Part shown: positions 12,286 through 21,766 of the stretch, in pieces | Layout: every line of letters starts with the position of its first letter | How positions within the stretch are numbered: the stretch's first letter is position 1 | Virus record (IMG/VR): IMGVR_UViG_3300036846_000502 | Location: 1 to 41,351 of that record | DNA from: a virus | Length of the DNA stretch: 41,351 bases | Reading direction: 5' to 3' (one strand) | Position numbers and translations under genes: made by a program | The notes under the pieces: generated by a model | Database searches by the model: none | Seen by the model: the letters and a program-made list of their open reading frames with translations, nothing else | What the model was told of the DNA's origin: nothing

Positions 12286-14721
12286 TTATTGTGGAACGGC
12301 GGCGCCTGGCGCAAACCAATAGCCGGTGCCGCCCTTACGGCTCGCCGCCTGGTTAGCGCGATGGAAACTCTGCCGGTAATTCGGATCGACCAGCGACTGC
12401 AGGGTGTCCCACAGGAACCGGTCGACCGCGAGCTTGGTGTACCACGTGTTCGGCGTCCACCGGCGGCCGGCGGCGATCATGTCCTCGGCGGTGTTGGCAG
12501 TGGCGCGCCGGCCTTGAGCGTCAAACAATTCGTGGCGCACCGGCGCGGCCACCGCTTTGCCAATGTCGCCAACGAGGCCGCCGACTGTGCCGCCGGCGGC
12601 GCCGCCGATCGCCCCGGCATTACCGGTGAACGCTTCGGATAAAAGATCGCCATAGACGCCGCCGACGCCGCCCTTGGCAAAGGCATGCATCCAGAATTTC
12701 GGGTCGTACATGTCGAGCGGGTTCTTGCCGGCGAGGACGGCGGCAGCTTGCATGGCCACGGCACCGGCCGCTGTTGAGAGAAGCGTAAAGGCAATGCCGC
12801 GCGCGATGCGCTCGCCTGGCGTACCCTCGTAAAGGATCCGCATCAAATGCGTCGACATGCGCTCAAGCGCGAACTGCTTGTATTGGGCGAAGCCGAGTTG
12901 CGCCTCGCCGGCGAACGTGCCGGGGGTCGCACCGCCGCGGGCGATGGCGCGGGTGCGGGCGTCGGGCTGGTGTGCCATATAGCTCGAACGTTCTTGAACG
13001 GCGCGCTGCAGCCGCTCGGACAGTTCGCGGTCGGTCCGGGTGAGCTCCGGCAGATTGACGTAAGCCGCGCCATTGGCCGAAACGTCGGGCGCGATCGCTC
13101 TGATCTTATTCCACTGCGCTTCATTGATGCCGTATTGCGCCAGGAAATTGTCGCGGATATGCGGGTCGAGCTTTTGCCACGGCGTGTCGGCAACCTGGGC
13201 GAGCTTGTGAAAGTAACCCATTTGGGTGCCGAGCCTTAAGTTCTCGGTCCACCAATTGGCGCCGGTTGCCCGGATGACAAAATCTGGCACCGCCCGCGCG
13301 ATACCGGAATAGTTGATCTCGTCCTCGTAGCGGCGAACATTATTCTGCACAAAATCCTTGTAGCTGTGCGCCGCGATCTCAAGGTGCGCCGCCTCTTGCC
13401 GCGTCGTCTTGCCGTCAAAGGTGTGCCGCATGATGTCGCCGAACGACATGCCGTCGTGATGAGCGGCGATGAACGTCGCCGCCATATCGCTCGGCACGAT
13501 GTTGACCGGCAGATTGCGCAGCGCCGCGGCGCCGAGGAGTTGCCGGGTGCCCGACATGCGCCGCGCCCACACCTCATTGCCAACCTGGGTGCCCTTGCCG
13601 CTGACCTCGTTGAAGGTGTTGCGCGCAACGAGCTCGCTATCAAACCAGCGCAATCCTCTCGCCAAGGCCTCCGTTGGGTTCTTCTCTTTCGCCAGCCGCA
13701 CCGCGGCCTCGAAAGCGCCTTGCGGATTGGGGCCAAGCGTTTCGAGCGATGCAATCTCCTTTGCCATCTGGCTCATGTGTTGGGTGATCACTTGCATGAT
13801 CTCGTTGCCGGCGCCGTATTTTGCTTGCATCCGCAGCCAGGCGTCGGCACCGGCCTTGCCCGGTTGAAACTCGAACGTCCGGATTTCTTTGGAGAACGGC
13901 GTCATGGTGCCGCCCTCATATTTGATGTCGGCGTAAGCTTTTTTCAGAATGGCGTCGGTGCGCGACGCAGTCGCATAAAAGCGGCCCGGCCCGGCTTCTT
14001 TGTCGATCAGCTTGACGGCGCCGCTGTCGACCACTTCACGCCAATCTTTAACAAACTCGGCTTCGCTGAATTTCTCGACGCGGCGCGTGGACCACGGTTG
14101 TCCGATGCGCCAATTTTCGTTCGGCTCAAATTCCTTGCCGGCGAGTTTGGCGCGTTGCTCGGCGGCCAGGCGCGCATCGTTGACCCCGGCCGCCACGGCT
14201 TTCGCCGCCTTGTTGCCGGTATCGACGCCAAACAATTCATGGACAACATCGGGCGCCTGCGCGGCACCGCGGGCTTGGAATTTTTCGAGCTCGGGGCCGA
14301 GCTTGGCAAACAGCGATCGTTCAATGACGCGGGCATTGCTGTCGACGCTGCCGCGCGTAAAAATCGGATGCTCGGGATTTGAGCGGCGCAGTGCATTGAG
14401 CCGATTATCGCCGAGCAAAGTATCCTTCGACAACAGATTGACCACGCCGAGCATGCCGCCGCGCGGATCCTCGACAACCCGTTGTTCGATGTCGCGCCAG
14501 GTCCGCACCCCGGCGGCGATCTTGAGTTGCCGGCCCGCGGCCTTGTCGCGCATTTGCTTCGCCGCCTGTAGGGCCGCCGCGGCGTCGGCGCTGGCCGGTC
14601 CCATGCTGCGCGAATATTCGGCTTTGGACCGCTTGAACGCTTCGAGCGCCTCGTCGCCGATCGCGCGGGTGATGGCGCCGGTGGTTACGAGCTTGCCGAT
14701 ACAGTCTTGCACGTCGGCCAT
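12286..14721 (-). CDS. Large internal virion protein (T7 gp16-like C-terminal role)
   Basis: 811 residues starting MADVQDCIGKLVTTG. Mostly helical, with a Gly/Ala-rich hydrophobic stretch near residue 680 (FTLLSTAAGAVAMQAAAVLA) and another glycine-rich run (GAIGGAAGGTVGGLVGDIG). The C-terminus NYRQSFHRANQAASRKGGTG matches the ends of large ejected proteins of T7-like phages. Such proteins leave the head first and build the channel across the envelope. It shares one base with the upstream gene (TAATG). Confidence 0.7.
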   Translation of the reverse strand: MADVQDCIGKLVTTGAITRAIGDEALEAFKRSKAEYSRSMGPASADAAAALQAAKQMRDKAAGRQLKIAAGVRTWRDIEQRVVEDPRGGMLGVVNLLSKDTLLGDNRLNALRRSNPEHPIFTRGSVDSNARVIERSLFAKLGPELEKFQARGAAQAPDVVHELFGVDTGNKAAKAVAAGVNDARLAAEQRAKLAGKEFEPNENWRIGQPWSTRRVEKFSEAEFVKDWREVVDSGAVKLIDKEAGPGRFYATASRTDAILKKAYADIKYEGGTMTPFSKEIRTFEFQPGKAGADAWLRMQAKYGAGNEIMQVITQHMSQMAKEIASLETLGPNPQGAFEAAVRLAKEKNPTEALARGLRWFDSELVARNTFNEVSGKGTQVGNEVWARRMSGTRQLLGAAALRNLPVNIVPSDMAATFIAAHHDGMSFGDIMRHTFDGKTTRQEAAHLEIAAHSYKDFVQNNVRRYEDEINYSGIARAVPDFVIRATGANWWTENLRLGTQMGYFHKLAQVADTPWQKLDPHIRDNFLAQYGINEAQWNKIRAIAPDVSANGAAYVNLPELTRTDRELSERLQRAVQERSSYMAHQPDARTRAIARGGATPGTFAGEAQLGFAQYKQFALERMSTHLMRILYEGTPGERIARGIAFTLLSTAAGAVAMQAAAVLAGKNPLDMYDPKFWMHAFAKGGVGGVYGDLLSEAFTGNAGAIGGAAGGTVGGLVGDIGKAVAAPVRHELFDAQGRRATANTAEDMIAAGRRWTPNTWYTKLAVDRFLWDTLQSLVDPNYRQSFHRANQAASRKGGTGYWFAPGAAVPQ

Positions 14722-17261
14722 TAGGCGGCCTCCGCGGCAACCGGCGCGCCGCAGGCAGCGAGTTGCTCGGCCGCGGCTTTATAGCCGTCGACCTCGCGCA
14801 AGGCGCCCGCGAGACTGACCGGCTGTTCGTCGATGTTGGGGATTAAGTTTTCGGGGGCTCGGACGGGGGGGGCTCGTCCTTCGGCGCCGGCGATGGCGCC
14901 GGGCGATCTGAGCCCTTCTGCTTCTCCAAAGATTCTTTCAGGCCCTCCGCCAGGTCTTTGAGCCAAATATCGTCCATTTCGGACCATGTCGGCGAGCGGC
15001 CCTTCGCCGCCGCGAACAACGGGAGTTTCGCCAGATGTATCGATGTCGGCAAAATCACGGATCAAGCCTTTCTCTCTTAGTACATATGCAGTCGGGCCGG
15101 TTTTTGCAGCGGCTTCAAGCAAATAGTCCGGTTCCACAAGCCGCCCGGTGTTAATCAAGCGTTGGATATTGCGCCGCGACGCCACCTCGGCGCCGGCTGA
15201 AACATGCATCAAATCAACGGTATATCCCCACTGTTTTAAAAGTTGCATAACATTTTGCAAGTGTTCGGGAGTTGCGCCGACTGTGGGAATGACCAAATTG
15301 GCCCCGCGCGGCGCTAATTTATTGGCCGTGATTTCCCTGGCGAGGCGCGAGCTTTCGGCATGAACCTTTAAGCTGCCGAGCCCGCCCTGATATTCGGGAA
15401 TGACGAGCTTGGCCTCGTCGGGATCGGGGATCGCGGCGCGCAGCTCTCGCGCCAGCGGCTCTGCAAATGTCGATTTGCCTGATGCCGGCGGCCCGGTCAC
15501 AAGCACGGCGCGGCGCTCGTTGGCAACGCCTTCGGGCCCGGCGAAGGTTTCAAAGCGCCCCATCAGTCGATCCGCGGCGTTGTCGAACCCCTGTACCGGC
15601 ACGCCATCAAAATTATAGACCCGCTTGGCGCGCCATTCCGGGTTGGCAAAATCCTCGGCGGTGCCGGTCGGCTCTTTCGCCAATTCCTGAGCGCGGCGCA
15701 GATAGTCTTGAACAAACGGGTGATTGATAATTTGCTCGCGTGGCGCCTTTTGCTCGATCAGTTGTTGCAATTCTTCTTTTGAACCGGCTTCCGGCGCAAT
15801 CTGCGCCGCATAAGGCCGCATGTGCTCGACGGCTAATGCCTGTGCTTCCTCGGCCGTAAACCCGGCCGCGCGGTAATCGGCGACCGTTTGCAAAAGCTCG
15901 CGATCGAGATCGGCGCGCATGGCACCTTCGAACTCGGGCGTGGCTTTGGTTAGCGGCGTCACCGGCACCGGCTGCGGTTCCGCCGGCGCCTCGATCCTTC
16001 TCGGCGCGTCGGCGACCTGGCGCGGGCTCATGTGCAGATCGCGCAGCATGTCTTGCGCTTCCTCGGGCGAGGCCGCCATCAACTTGTCGGTCACGCGCGC
16101 GGCTTCCTCGGCCGGCATGGCGTAAGGCGCGGCGGCGGTGCGCGCTCTTTGCTGCACGTCGGCGCTGACAGCTTGCTTCGCCATTTCGGCTTCCGCTTCG
16201 GCGGCGGTGCGGGCAAATGGGAGCTCCGGTGCTGGCCCGGTCGGCATCGCGGCCCGCGCTTGCGCCGCCGCTGTGGCCGCGGCTTGGGCTTGCGTGCGCG
16301 CCGCTTCGGCCGGCGCCATCGTTGCGGTGGCGTCGCGCTCCGGCGTGATGAACTTCGACACGTCGACCGGATAGCTGCGCAGAATGTCGTCGCTCGCCTT
16401 CGACAAGGCCTGCGCGTGCGCGACCTCGCCTTCGGGGCCGGGATAGACATTCGTGGCGATGGTGTTGGCCTGGCCGGTGACAACATTGCCGGCCTGCTTG
16501 ACGCTTTCCGGCCAGGCGCCGGTCCGCACCCGCGACCACGCGTCGGCCACACCGCGAAAGATCAGGCCGCCGATCGCGGTCTCGCCGGTCGCCGTGGCGA
16601 TGTCGGCGATCGGCTGGCCCGATGCTACGTAGCCGGGCTCGACCTCCTCGCGGTACGGCGCTTTCAACGCGGCGCTGGCGGCGGCGCCGGCGCCGCCGAT
16701 GACACCCCAACGGATGGCGTTGGCAACGATGCCAAGGCTTTCCTCCGGCGCGACCGGCAATAGCGCCAGGTTGATTGGATCGGCAAATCCCGTAACGATG
16801 CCACCGGCGATCTTGCCAAGCGTGGCGCCCGGCCCGCGCTCGCGGGCCATCGTCGTTTGAAAATCGGCGTCAGCCTTGCGCCGCTTGGCAACAGCGTTTT
16901 GTTCGAGCTCGTCGGCCGTCATCGGCTGCACATCGAACGTCGGATTTTTTTGTTTGAACGCCGCGAGCTTGTCATTGGTTTGCGCCAACAGTGATTGCGC
17001 GGCTGGCATGATACCGATGCCGCTGGTGTCGCCATAGTCGAGCTCGGGCCCCAGGTTGGGGCCGCCCCGTTGTTTGATATTATCGAGGTAATCTTGCAGC
17101 GCGCTAAAGCGATCGTGCTCGCCAAAATAATCTTGCGAAAAAATTTCGTTTTGCGACCATTGCGCGGCGAAGGTTTCGCCGAATGTCGTCGGCAGATCCG
17201 GCCGTTCGTTCGGCTGCGGTCGCGCCGACAGATCCTCGTCCTGTCCAAACAGGTACGACAT
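14721..17261 (-). CDS. Internal virion protein with Zeta-toxin-like kinase domain
   Basis: 846 residues. The N-terminal 250 residues are typical of podovirus internal virion proteins (FGETFAAQWSQNEIFSQDYF; glycine/alanine-rich segments). A long helical, Gln/Ala-rich middle follows. Near residue 588 is a Walker A, TGPPASGKST, then LVIPEYQGGLGSLKVHAESS and RGANLVIPTVGATPEHLQ: the Zeta-toxin/kinase order. Zeta toxins phosphorylate UDP-GlcNAc and block wall synthesis. After the kinase domain, bases about 15000-14870 have poor codon use in this frame (see findings). Co-located with the transglycosylase gene. Confidence 0.75.
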   Translation of the reverse strand: MSYLFGQDEDLSARPQPNERPDLPTTFGETFAAQWSQNEIFSQDYFGEHDRFSALQDYLDNIKQRGGPNLGPELDYGDTSGIGIMPAAQSLLAQTNDKLAAFKQKNPTFDVQPMTADELEQNAVAKRRKADADFQTTMARERGPGATLGKIAGGIVTGFADPINLALLPVAPEESLGIVANAIRWGVIGGAGAAASAALKAPYREEVEPGYVASGQPIADIATATGETAIGGLIFRGVADAWSRVRTGAWPESVKQAGNVVTGQANTIATNVYPGPEGEVAHAQALSKASDDILRSYPVDVSKFITPERDATATMAPAEAARTQAQAAATAAAQARAAMPTGPAPELPFARTAAEAEAEMAKQAVSADVQQRARTAAAPYAMPAEEAARVTDKLMAASPEEAQDMLRDLHMSPRQVADAPRRIEAPAEPQPVPVTPLTKATPEFEGAMRADLDRELLQTVADYRAAGFTAEEAQALAVEHMRPYAAQIAPEAGSKEELQQLIEQKAPREQIINHPFVQDYLRRAQELAKEPTGTAEDFANPEWRAKRVYNFDGVPVQGFDNAADRLMGRFETFAGPEGVANERRAVLVTGPPASGKSTFAEPLARELRAAIPDPDEAKLVIPEYQGGLGSLKVHAESSRLAREITANKLAPRGANLVIPTVGATPEHLQNVMQLLKQWGYTVDLMHVSAGAEVASRRNIQRLINTGRLVEPDYLLEAAAKTGPTAYVLREKGLIRDFADIDTSGETPVVRGGEGPLADMVRNGRYLAQRPGGGPERIFGEAEGLRSPGAIAGAEGRAPPVRAPENLIPNIDEQPVSLAGALREVDGYKAAAEQLAACGAPVAAEAA

Positions 17262-20200
17262 CAGGGGCCGATCCCCAATGCCGGCGCTGAGTAGCTAAAC
17301 GGCGCCGGTTGCCGGCCGCGCAGATCGAGCACAAATTTGTTTGGCCGTTCGGTGTTGGTGTTCTGATAGGCATAGATCGGTGCCGCCTGGTCGCGGCCGA
17401 GCGTGACATAGTACCGGCCGGGCCCATCGGCGTTTTGCAATTGTGCCTGGCCGCGCAGATAGGCGGCGCTGATCGGCGCACCGTTGAGCGAGGTGACGCC
17501 GGCAAGATCGTTGTCGGTCAGGCTGGCAAGCACGTTGTCGAATTGCGTTTGCGGCATGCCGCGCGCCGGCGCGATGAACTTGGCGCCGTTCATCGACAGC
17601 ACGCCGCCGGTCACGTCGTCGACCGCCTTCTGTACGCGATCGGCCGAATAGTTCATGTCGCCGGATTGCGCCGACAGATAGGCATAACGCGCCCGCACCA
17701 TTTCGCCCATCGTGGCGTAGTCGCCGGTCGGGTCGGTGCGCGCGGCGCCCATCGGAAACACCGTCGCCGGCAACGCCTTGTTGAAATCGTCGGTGAAGGT
17801 TTCGCCTTGCGGGTTCTTGGTGCCGAAGGCCTTGTCGACATCAAACTTGCCGCCTTTCATCATGGCGAGCCCTTGGAATATCGACGTGGCGACTTCGGGC
17901 GAACTGCGCATCATCGAGCCGGCGGCCGCCTCGGCGGTGTCGGCCGGATCATTGCCGGCGATTTTTTTCAGCGTCGGGCCGCGCACGTCCTCCGGCAAGG
18001 TAGCGAGCGATTGATAAATCCGCGCCTTCGCCGCCGGATCGGGATTAGCGAGTTGCCCCTTGATCTGATCGACATCGGCCTGGTCGAGCGCCGCGACCGG
18101 CTGGCCTTGCCAGGTCTGATTGGCCCACCGCGCGATCGGCACGCGCTGCTGCAGGCCGGCGGTGAGTTTGGCCGGATCGGAAAAATCCAGCGGCGCCGGC
18201 GTCGCCAGCCGGCCGCGCGAATAAGAGACCGCGGTCGAGATCGGGTCTTTGTCCATGCCCTCGCGGATTTTCTGCGTGATCTCGGACAGGTTCTTGGCGA
18301 CCTCGCCGTAGCCGGCACCGAACTCGCCGGCGGCGCCGCGCGATTGGATCTCCGTGATCCGCGCTTGCTGTTGGGCGAGCGTGCCGCCGGGTTGTTGCGC
18401 CTCGATCCGCATCAGCGCCACGTCGTGAGAAATCTGCGCGTTCAAGCCAAAATCGTCATTGCGGTTGGCCCGATCGGCAACGTCGTTGATCACCTTGTCG
18501 GACGGCGGAATGCGGGTCTTTTGAAAATCCTCGTTGATGGTTTTCCATTCGGCGCGCAAATCGCGCTGGTCGGCCGAGGCATTCGCCACTTGCAGAAACA
18601 AACTCGCCGCCGGCGTCGGGATCTCGGCGTGCGCTGCCATGCCGGCATAGGCCAGCGGCGTCGTACCGTAAGCGTCGGCGACTTGGATCCGGCCGCCGGA
18701 TTGCAGCGCGACGCGGGCGCCTTGGGCGCCGGCCAGATGCATCATGGTGTAGAGCCCGGCGCGGGTGATCGGCACACCGCCGACCGTCTGGCCTTCGTAC
18801 TTGTCGAGTCCGAGCGTGGAGATCTCCTGATCCATGCGCGCGGTATGGGCGTCGTAAGCGGCCTTTTGCGCCGCCGGATTTTGCAGAAAGTCCGACAGCG
18901 TTTTGACCTCGGGATGGCCGGGAACGTTGAACGTGCCGGTCCATTTGCCCGGTTCGAATTTTGATGTTTGGTTCCACGTTTGCAGATTTTCATTCGGCCC
19001 GGGCTTGTAGATGCCGAGATCGGTGAGCCGCGGCGCGCCGAACTGATAGAGGCCAGCGAAGCCGAAATTGTTGACCGCGGTCGGGTCGCCCGAGCTTTCA
19101 TGTTGAATAAGCCGCGCCTCGGCTGCAGTGGCCGGGGTGACGCCGCCGGCGAAGGTGTTGCGTTGCGCGTCCTGGGTGTCGAGCGATTGCCGGCCGTAAT
19201 CGCCGCCGCCCTTCTCGATGATCTTGACGCGGGCGAGAAAACTCGACGCCTCGCCCGGATAGCCGGTGCGCCGTAACACATCGATCACATTGCCGGCCTG
19301 ATCTTGCACGTCCTTGGCGTTGCCGCCGAGCTTCAGATAATCGAGCACGCTCTCGCGGGCCTGCCGCGCCTCGAAAGCGTCCTGTTTGCGCAGCGCATCC
19401 TCCGAGCGGATTTCGCCAGCGACGTAGTTGTAGATCTTGTGCCGTTCGGCGTCTTTGAGGTTAAGCGTCGGGTCGGTCAGGATCGAGCGCGCGGCATTGA
19501 GCGTCGTCACCGCGGCGCTGCTCGGATTGTCCGAGTTCTTGTACATTTCGTCGATGAAATGGTGCGCAAGGCCGTTCTCCTTCAATTTCGCCGTCAACTG
19601 GTCCTGATCGTAATCCGCGGCCTGCTGAGAATACGCAAAAGACGGATTGGCAACTTTCTGATTGGTGAGTTGTCGCCACTTGTCGTTGGCGAGCTGAAAC
19701 GGCGCCGGCCAATTGTCGGGGTCTGGATCTTTGAGCGCACCGGCCCGCGCGCCGGCAACCAGCGTGTCCTGAGCGTCCTTGAGCCCGTTGTCGATGTCGC
19801 GCTCGGCCGAGCGAAGGTCGAGCTTGCGCTTGTCTTTGGCGAGCTCGCGGAAATTATAGGTCGTTGTCGCATCGATGGCGCGGCCGAGCGTCACCCCGAC
19901 CTCGGGCGCGCCGAGATCGGCATAGCGTTTCATTACGCTATCTTTATACGCGTTCGCCGCTTGCAGATAGGCTTGCGGGTTGTCGACAAATTGCTGGCGC
20001 AATTGGATGTCGGCATCCTTGGCGGCGCCCTCGGCGGACGCCAGTGCAGCCGTCTTGACCGCGTGCTCGTAAGCCAAAGACGCCGGGCCGATGATCGGCG
20101 CCTTGGCGATTTGCACGTTGCCGGCCTCGTCGGTGGTGACGGCCTGGGTGCCGGCACGCTCGGCGGTAGTGGTGGCGATGTCGGTCGCCGCCTCGCCGGT

Positions 20201-20314
20201 TTTCCTCAAGGCATTGGCGAGCTCGGTGTAGGGCTGCGCAACCTCGCCCGGCGATACGTCGCGGCTCGGGGCTCGCGAGGTGTCGAGCGAGTATTCGGCG
20301 AGAAGATCAGGCAT
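17261..20314 (-). CDS. Internal virion protein with lysozyme/transglycosylase-like domain
   Basis: 1017 residues from MPDLLAEYSLDTSRAPSRDV; the ATG at 20312-20314 is preferred because the longer frame overlaps the upstream gene. A helical first part reaches about residue 380. Around 400-560 lies a lysozyme-like region: EARLIQHESSGDPTAVNNFG, FAGLYQFGAPRLTDLGIY, then GGVPITRAGLYTMMHLAGAQ; the Glu in QHESSGD is the probable catalytic residue. This parallels T7 gp16, whose transglycosylase thins peptidoglycan during DNA entry. Overlaps neighbours by 8 bases and 1 base. Confidence 0.75.
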   Translation of the reverse strand: MPDLLAEYSLDTSRAPSRDVSPGEVAQPYTELANALRKTGEAATDIATTTAERAGTQAVTTDEAGNVQIAKAPIIGPASLAYEHAVKTAALASAEGAAKDADIQLRQQFVDNPQAYLQAANAYKDSVMKRYADLGAPEVGVTLGRAIDATTTYNFRELAKDKRKLDLRSAERDIDNGLKDAQDTLVAGARAGALKDPDPDNWPAPFQLANDKWRQLTNQKVANPSFAYSQQAADYDQDQLTAKLKENGLAHHFIDEMYKNSDNPSSAAVTTLNAARSILTDPTLNLKDAERHKIYNYVAGEIRSEDALRKQDAFEARQARESVLDYLKLGGNAKDVQDQAGNVIDVLRRTGYPGEASSFLARVKIIEKGGGDYGRQSLDTQDAQRNTFAGGVTPATAAEARLIQHESSGDPTAVNNFGFAGLYQFGAPRLTDLGIYKPGPNENLQTWNQTSKFEPGKWTGTFNVPGHPEVKTLSDFLQNPAAQKAAYDAHTARMDQEISTLGLDKYEGQTVGGVPITRAGLYTMMHLAGAQGARVALQSGGRIQVADAYGTTPLAYAGMAAHAEIPTPAASLFLQVANASADQRDLRAEWKTINEDFQKTRIPPSDKVINDVADRANRNDDFGLNAQISHDVALMRIEAQQPGGTLAQQQARITEIQSRGAAGEFGAGYGEVAKNLSEITQKIREGMDKDPISTAVSYSRGRLATPAPLDFSDPAKLTAGLQQRVPIARWANQTWQGQPVAALDQADVDQIKGQLANPDPAAKARIYQSLATLPEDVRGPTLKKIAGNDPADTAEAAAGSMMRSSPEVATSIFQGLAMMKGGKFDVDKAFGTKNPQGETFTDDFNKALPATVFPMGAARTDPTGDYATMGEMVRARYAYLSAQSGDMNYSADRVQKAVDDVTGGVLSMNGAKFIAPARGMPQTQFDNVLASLTDNDLAGVTSLNGAPISAAYLRGQAQLQNADGPGRYYVTLGRDQAAPIYAYQNTNTERPNKFVLDLRGRQPAPFSYSAPALGIGP

Positions 20315-20813
20315 TGAGAATATCCAAAGGCGGACCCACCGGGTTTGGCGAGCCGCCGAGGCCGAACAGGTTTGGATTAGTCTTGCCGATCGCGGTCGCC
20401 ACATCGGCGCCGGCGGTGAGGTAACCCATGTTCATGGCGAAATCGCCGGCGCTGCGCAGATAGGCCGCGTCGGTCAGGTCTGCGGTTTGTTGCGCATAGA
20501 TATTGCCGACCTTGATCGCGCGCTCCTGATTGGACACCTCGGTCGCCCGCGCGCGCAGCGCCATCGTCGTCGGCGAGGTTGGGTCGGTGTGGCCGGCGGC
20601 GCGGATCACGTCGATATTGCCGAGCGTGGTCGCCAGCTTGTCAGTCAGCGAGGCGTTGGTTTCGGCCGCCGCGGCGCCGGCATATTCCGCTTTGGTCTTA
20701 TCGACATTGGCTTGAAACTGATCGGCCGCCTGGGTGCCCTTGGCTTGCTCGACCGCGCTAAACGCGGTGGCGCCAGCGCCGGCGATCGCTGCCACGGCTG
20801 TTGTCACCGCCAT
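20307..20813 (-). CDS. Small internal virion protein (T7 gp14-like)
   Basis: 168 residues from MAVTTAVAAIAGAGATAFSA. A hydrophobic Ala/Gly N-terminus is followed by a helical Ala/Gln/Asn-rich body (NQERAIKVGNIYAQQTADL). Size, composition and position immediately upstream of the two giant internal proteins match gp14-type core proteins, which insert into the outer membrane during ejection. Start at 20811-20813. Confidence 0.65.
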   Translation of the reverse strand: MAVTTAVAAIAGAGATAFSAVEQAKGTQAADQFQANVDKTKAEYAGAAAAETNASLTDKLATTLGNIDVIRAAGHTDPTSPTTMALRARATEVSNQERAIKVGNIYAQQTADLTDAAYLRSAGDFAMNMGYLTAGADVATAIGKTNPNLFGLGGSPNPVGPPLDILNA

Positions 20814-20814
20814 G

Positions 20815-21282
20815 TTAGTTTCCCTTTGCCAGCGTGTAGACAATATCGGTCGCGACAAATCCCAAACGCTTCAAGATCGCCGGATGCTCGTGGCCGATCT
20901 TTTCGCGCACCGTGAGGAGCTCGGCGCCGCACTCGACCGCGGCGATGCACGCCGCTTTGATCAATTGGTAGCCGTTGAAGCCGCGCCGATAGTCCGGCAG
21001 CAAAAAATGCAAATCCTCCTCGGCGACCAGCACGTGCTGGTAGTGGGTGTGACGGACCAAAAACCACAGGAAATAACCGACCAGCTTGCCGCCATCGCGC
21101 GCCGTCACCAACAGCAACTTTTTCTGATCGGCCAATTCACCGTAAACGTCCTCGTCGGGATTGAGCCGCATCAAATGTTTGTTCTTGGCAATCTCATGCC
21201 AGTGGGCAACGAGAAGCGGCGTCGCTTCGTCGTATACTTGCCGGAACGGTTCGACCGCAAAGGCCAGGCGCGTCGTAAGCAT
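20815..21282 (-). CDS. GNAT-family acetyltransferase-like protein
   Basis: 155 residues from MLTTRLAFAVEPFRQVYDEA. GNAT features: KKLLLVTARDGGKLVGYFLW (beta4), LHFLLPDYRRGFNGYQLIKA (acetyl-CoA loop, R-G-x-N-G variant) and ERLGF-like LKRLGFVATD at the end. Similar genes lie in this slot in many podoviruses, between tubular and internal virion proteins. Substrate unknown. TAATG overlap with the upstream gene sets the start. Confidence 0.75.
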   Translation of the reverse strand: MLTTRLAFAVEPFRQVYDEATPLLVAHWHEIAKNKHLMRLNPDEDVYGELADQKKLLLVTARDGGKLVGYFLWFLVRHTHYQHVLVAEEDLHFLLPDYRRGFNGYQLIKAACIAAVECGAELLTVREKIGHEHPAILKRLGFVATDIVYTLAKGN

Positions 21283-21764
21283 TAAGCGGTCCTCCGGCTG
21301 GCCCGCTGTTCGATCGGGCTCGCCCAACGACAATTTGATGGTTTGTAATTGCCGTTGACATCAAGGCGATCAATGGTGTGCGCTGGCGATGGTTTGCGCC
21401 CCATGTCGGCAAGGAACGCCGCATAATCGCGCCAACGATCGCAAACCTTAATTCCCCGAGCGCCATAGTAAACAAAGCGATTGTTGCGGGGATTAGTGCA
21501 TCGCTGGATCATCGCGCACCAAGTCCGATATTCTGCCGTGTAGTCACGGCCGCGAGTATCTCCGTGCGATGTGTGATTGCCTCTCGCGCGTAAGCAGCCA
21601 CAGCTTTTTACTTTTCCACGGTTAAGAAGGCTGGTCTGCGCGCGGAAAACCATTCCGCAATTGCATTTGCAAAGAAGCAAACGCCGTTGCTGCTTGTCTC
21701 GCGCGCCATCATCCGCGACGACAACCAGCATTTCAAAACGTTGCCCTATCTCGATTGTTTTCAT
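21282..21764 (-). CDS. HNH-type homing endonuclease-like protein, copy 1
   Basis: 160 residues. N-terminal zinc-like motif (LLLCKCNCGMVF ... KSCGCLRARG), then EYRTWCAMIQRCTNP, YYGARGIKVCDRWRDYAAFL and SNCRWASPIEQRASRR with an IDRLD motif before it. This combination marks a family of free-standing phage HNH endonucleases thought to be mobile. A homologue lies on the opposite strand at 29589-30107. Here it is in line with the late operon, between tail-tube and acetyltransferase genes. Confidence 0.75.
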   Translation of the reverse strand: MKTIEIGQRFEMLVVVADDGARDKQQRRLLLCKCNCGMVFRAQTSLLNRGKVKSCGCLRARGNHTSHGDTRGRDYTAEYRTWCAMIQRCTNPRNNRFVYYGARGIKVCDRWRDYAAFLADMGRKPSPAHTIDRLDVNGNYKPSNCRWASPIEQRASRRTA

Positions 21765-21766
21765 GG

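Noticed and set aside
13366-14382. 338-residue plus-strand frame (and 35113-35862, 19304-20317)
   Set aside because: Antisense to well-supported structural genes, with shadow composition and no coupling or ribosome site.
17309-18964. 551-residue open frame on the plus strand
   Set aside because: Exact antisense of the transglycosylase-type internal virion gene; Arg/His/Gly-rich, no start signal, typical shadow in GC-rich DNA.
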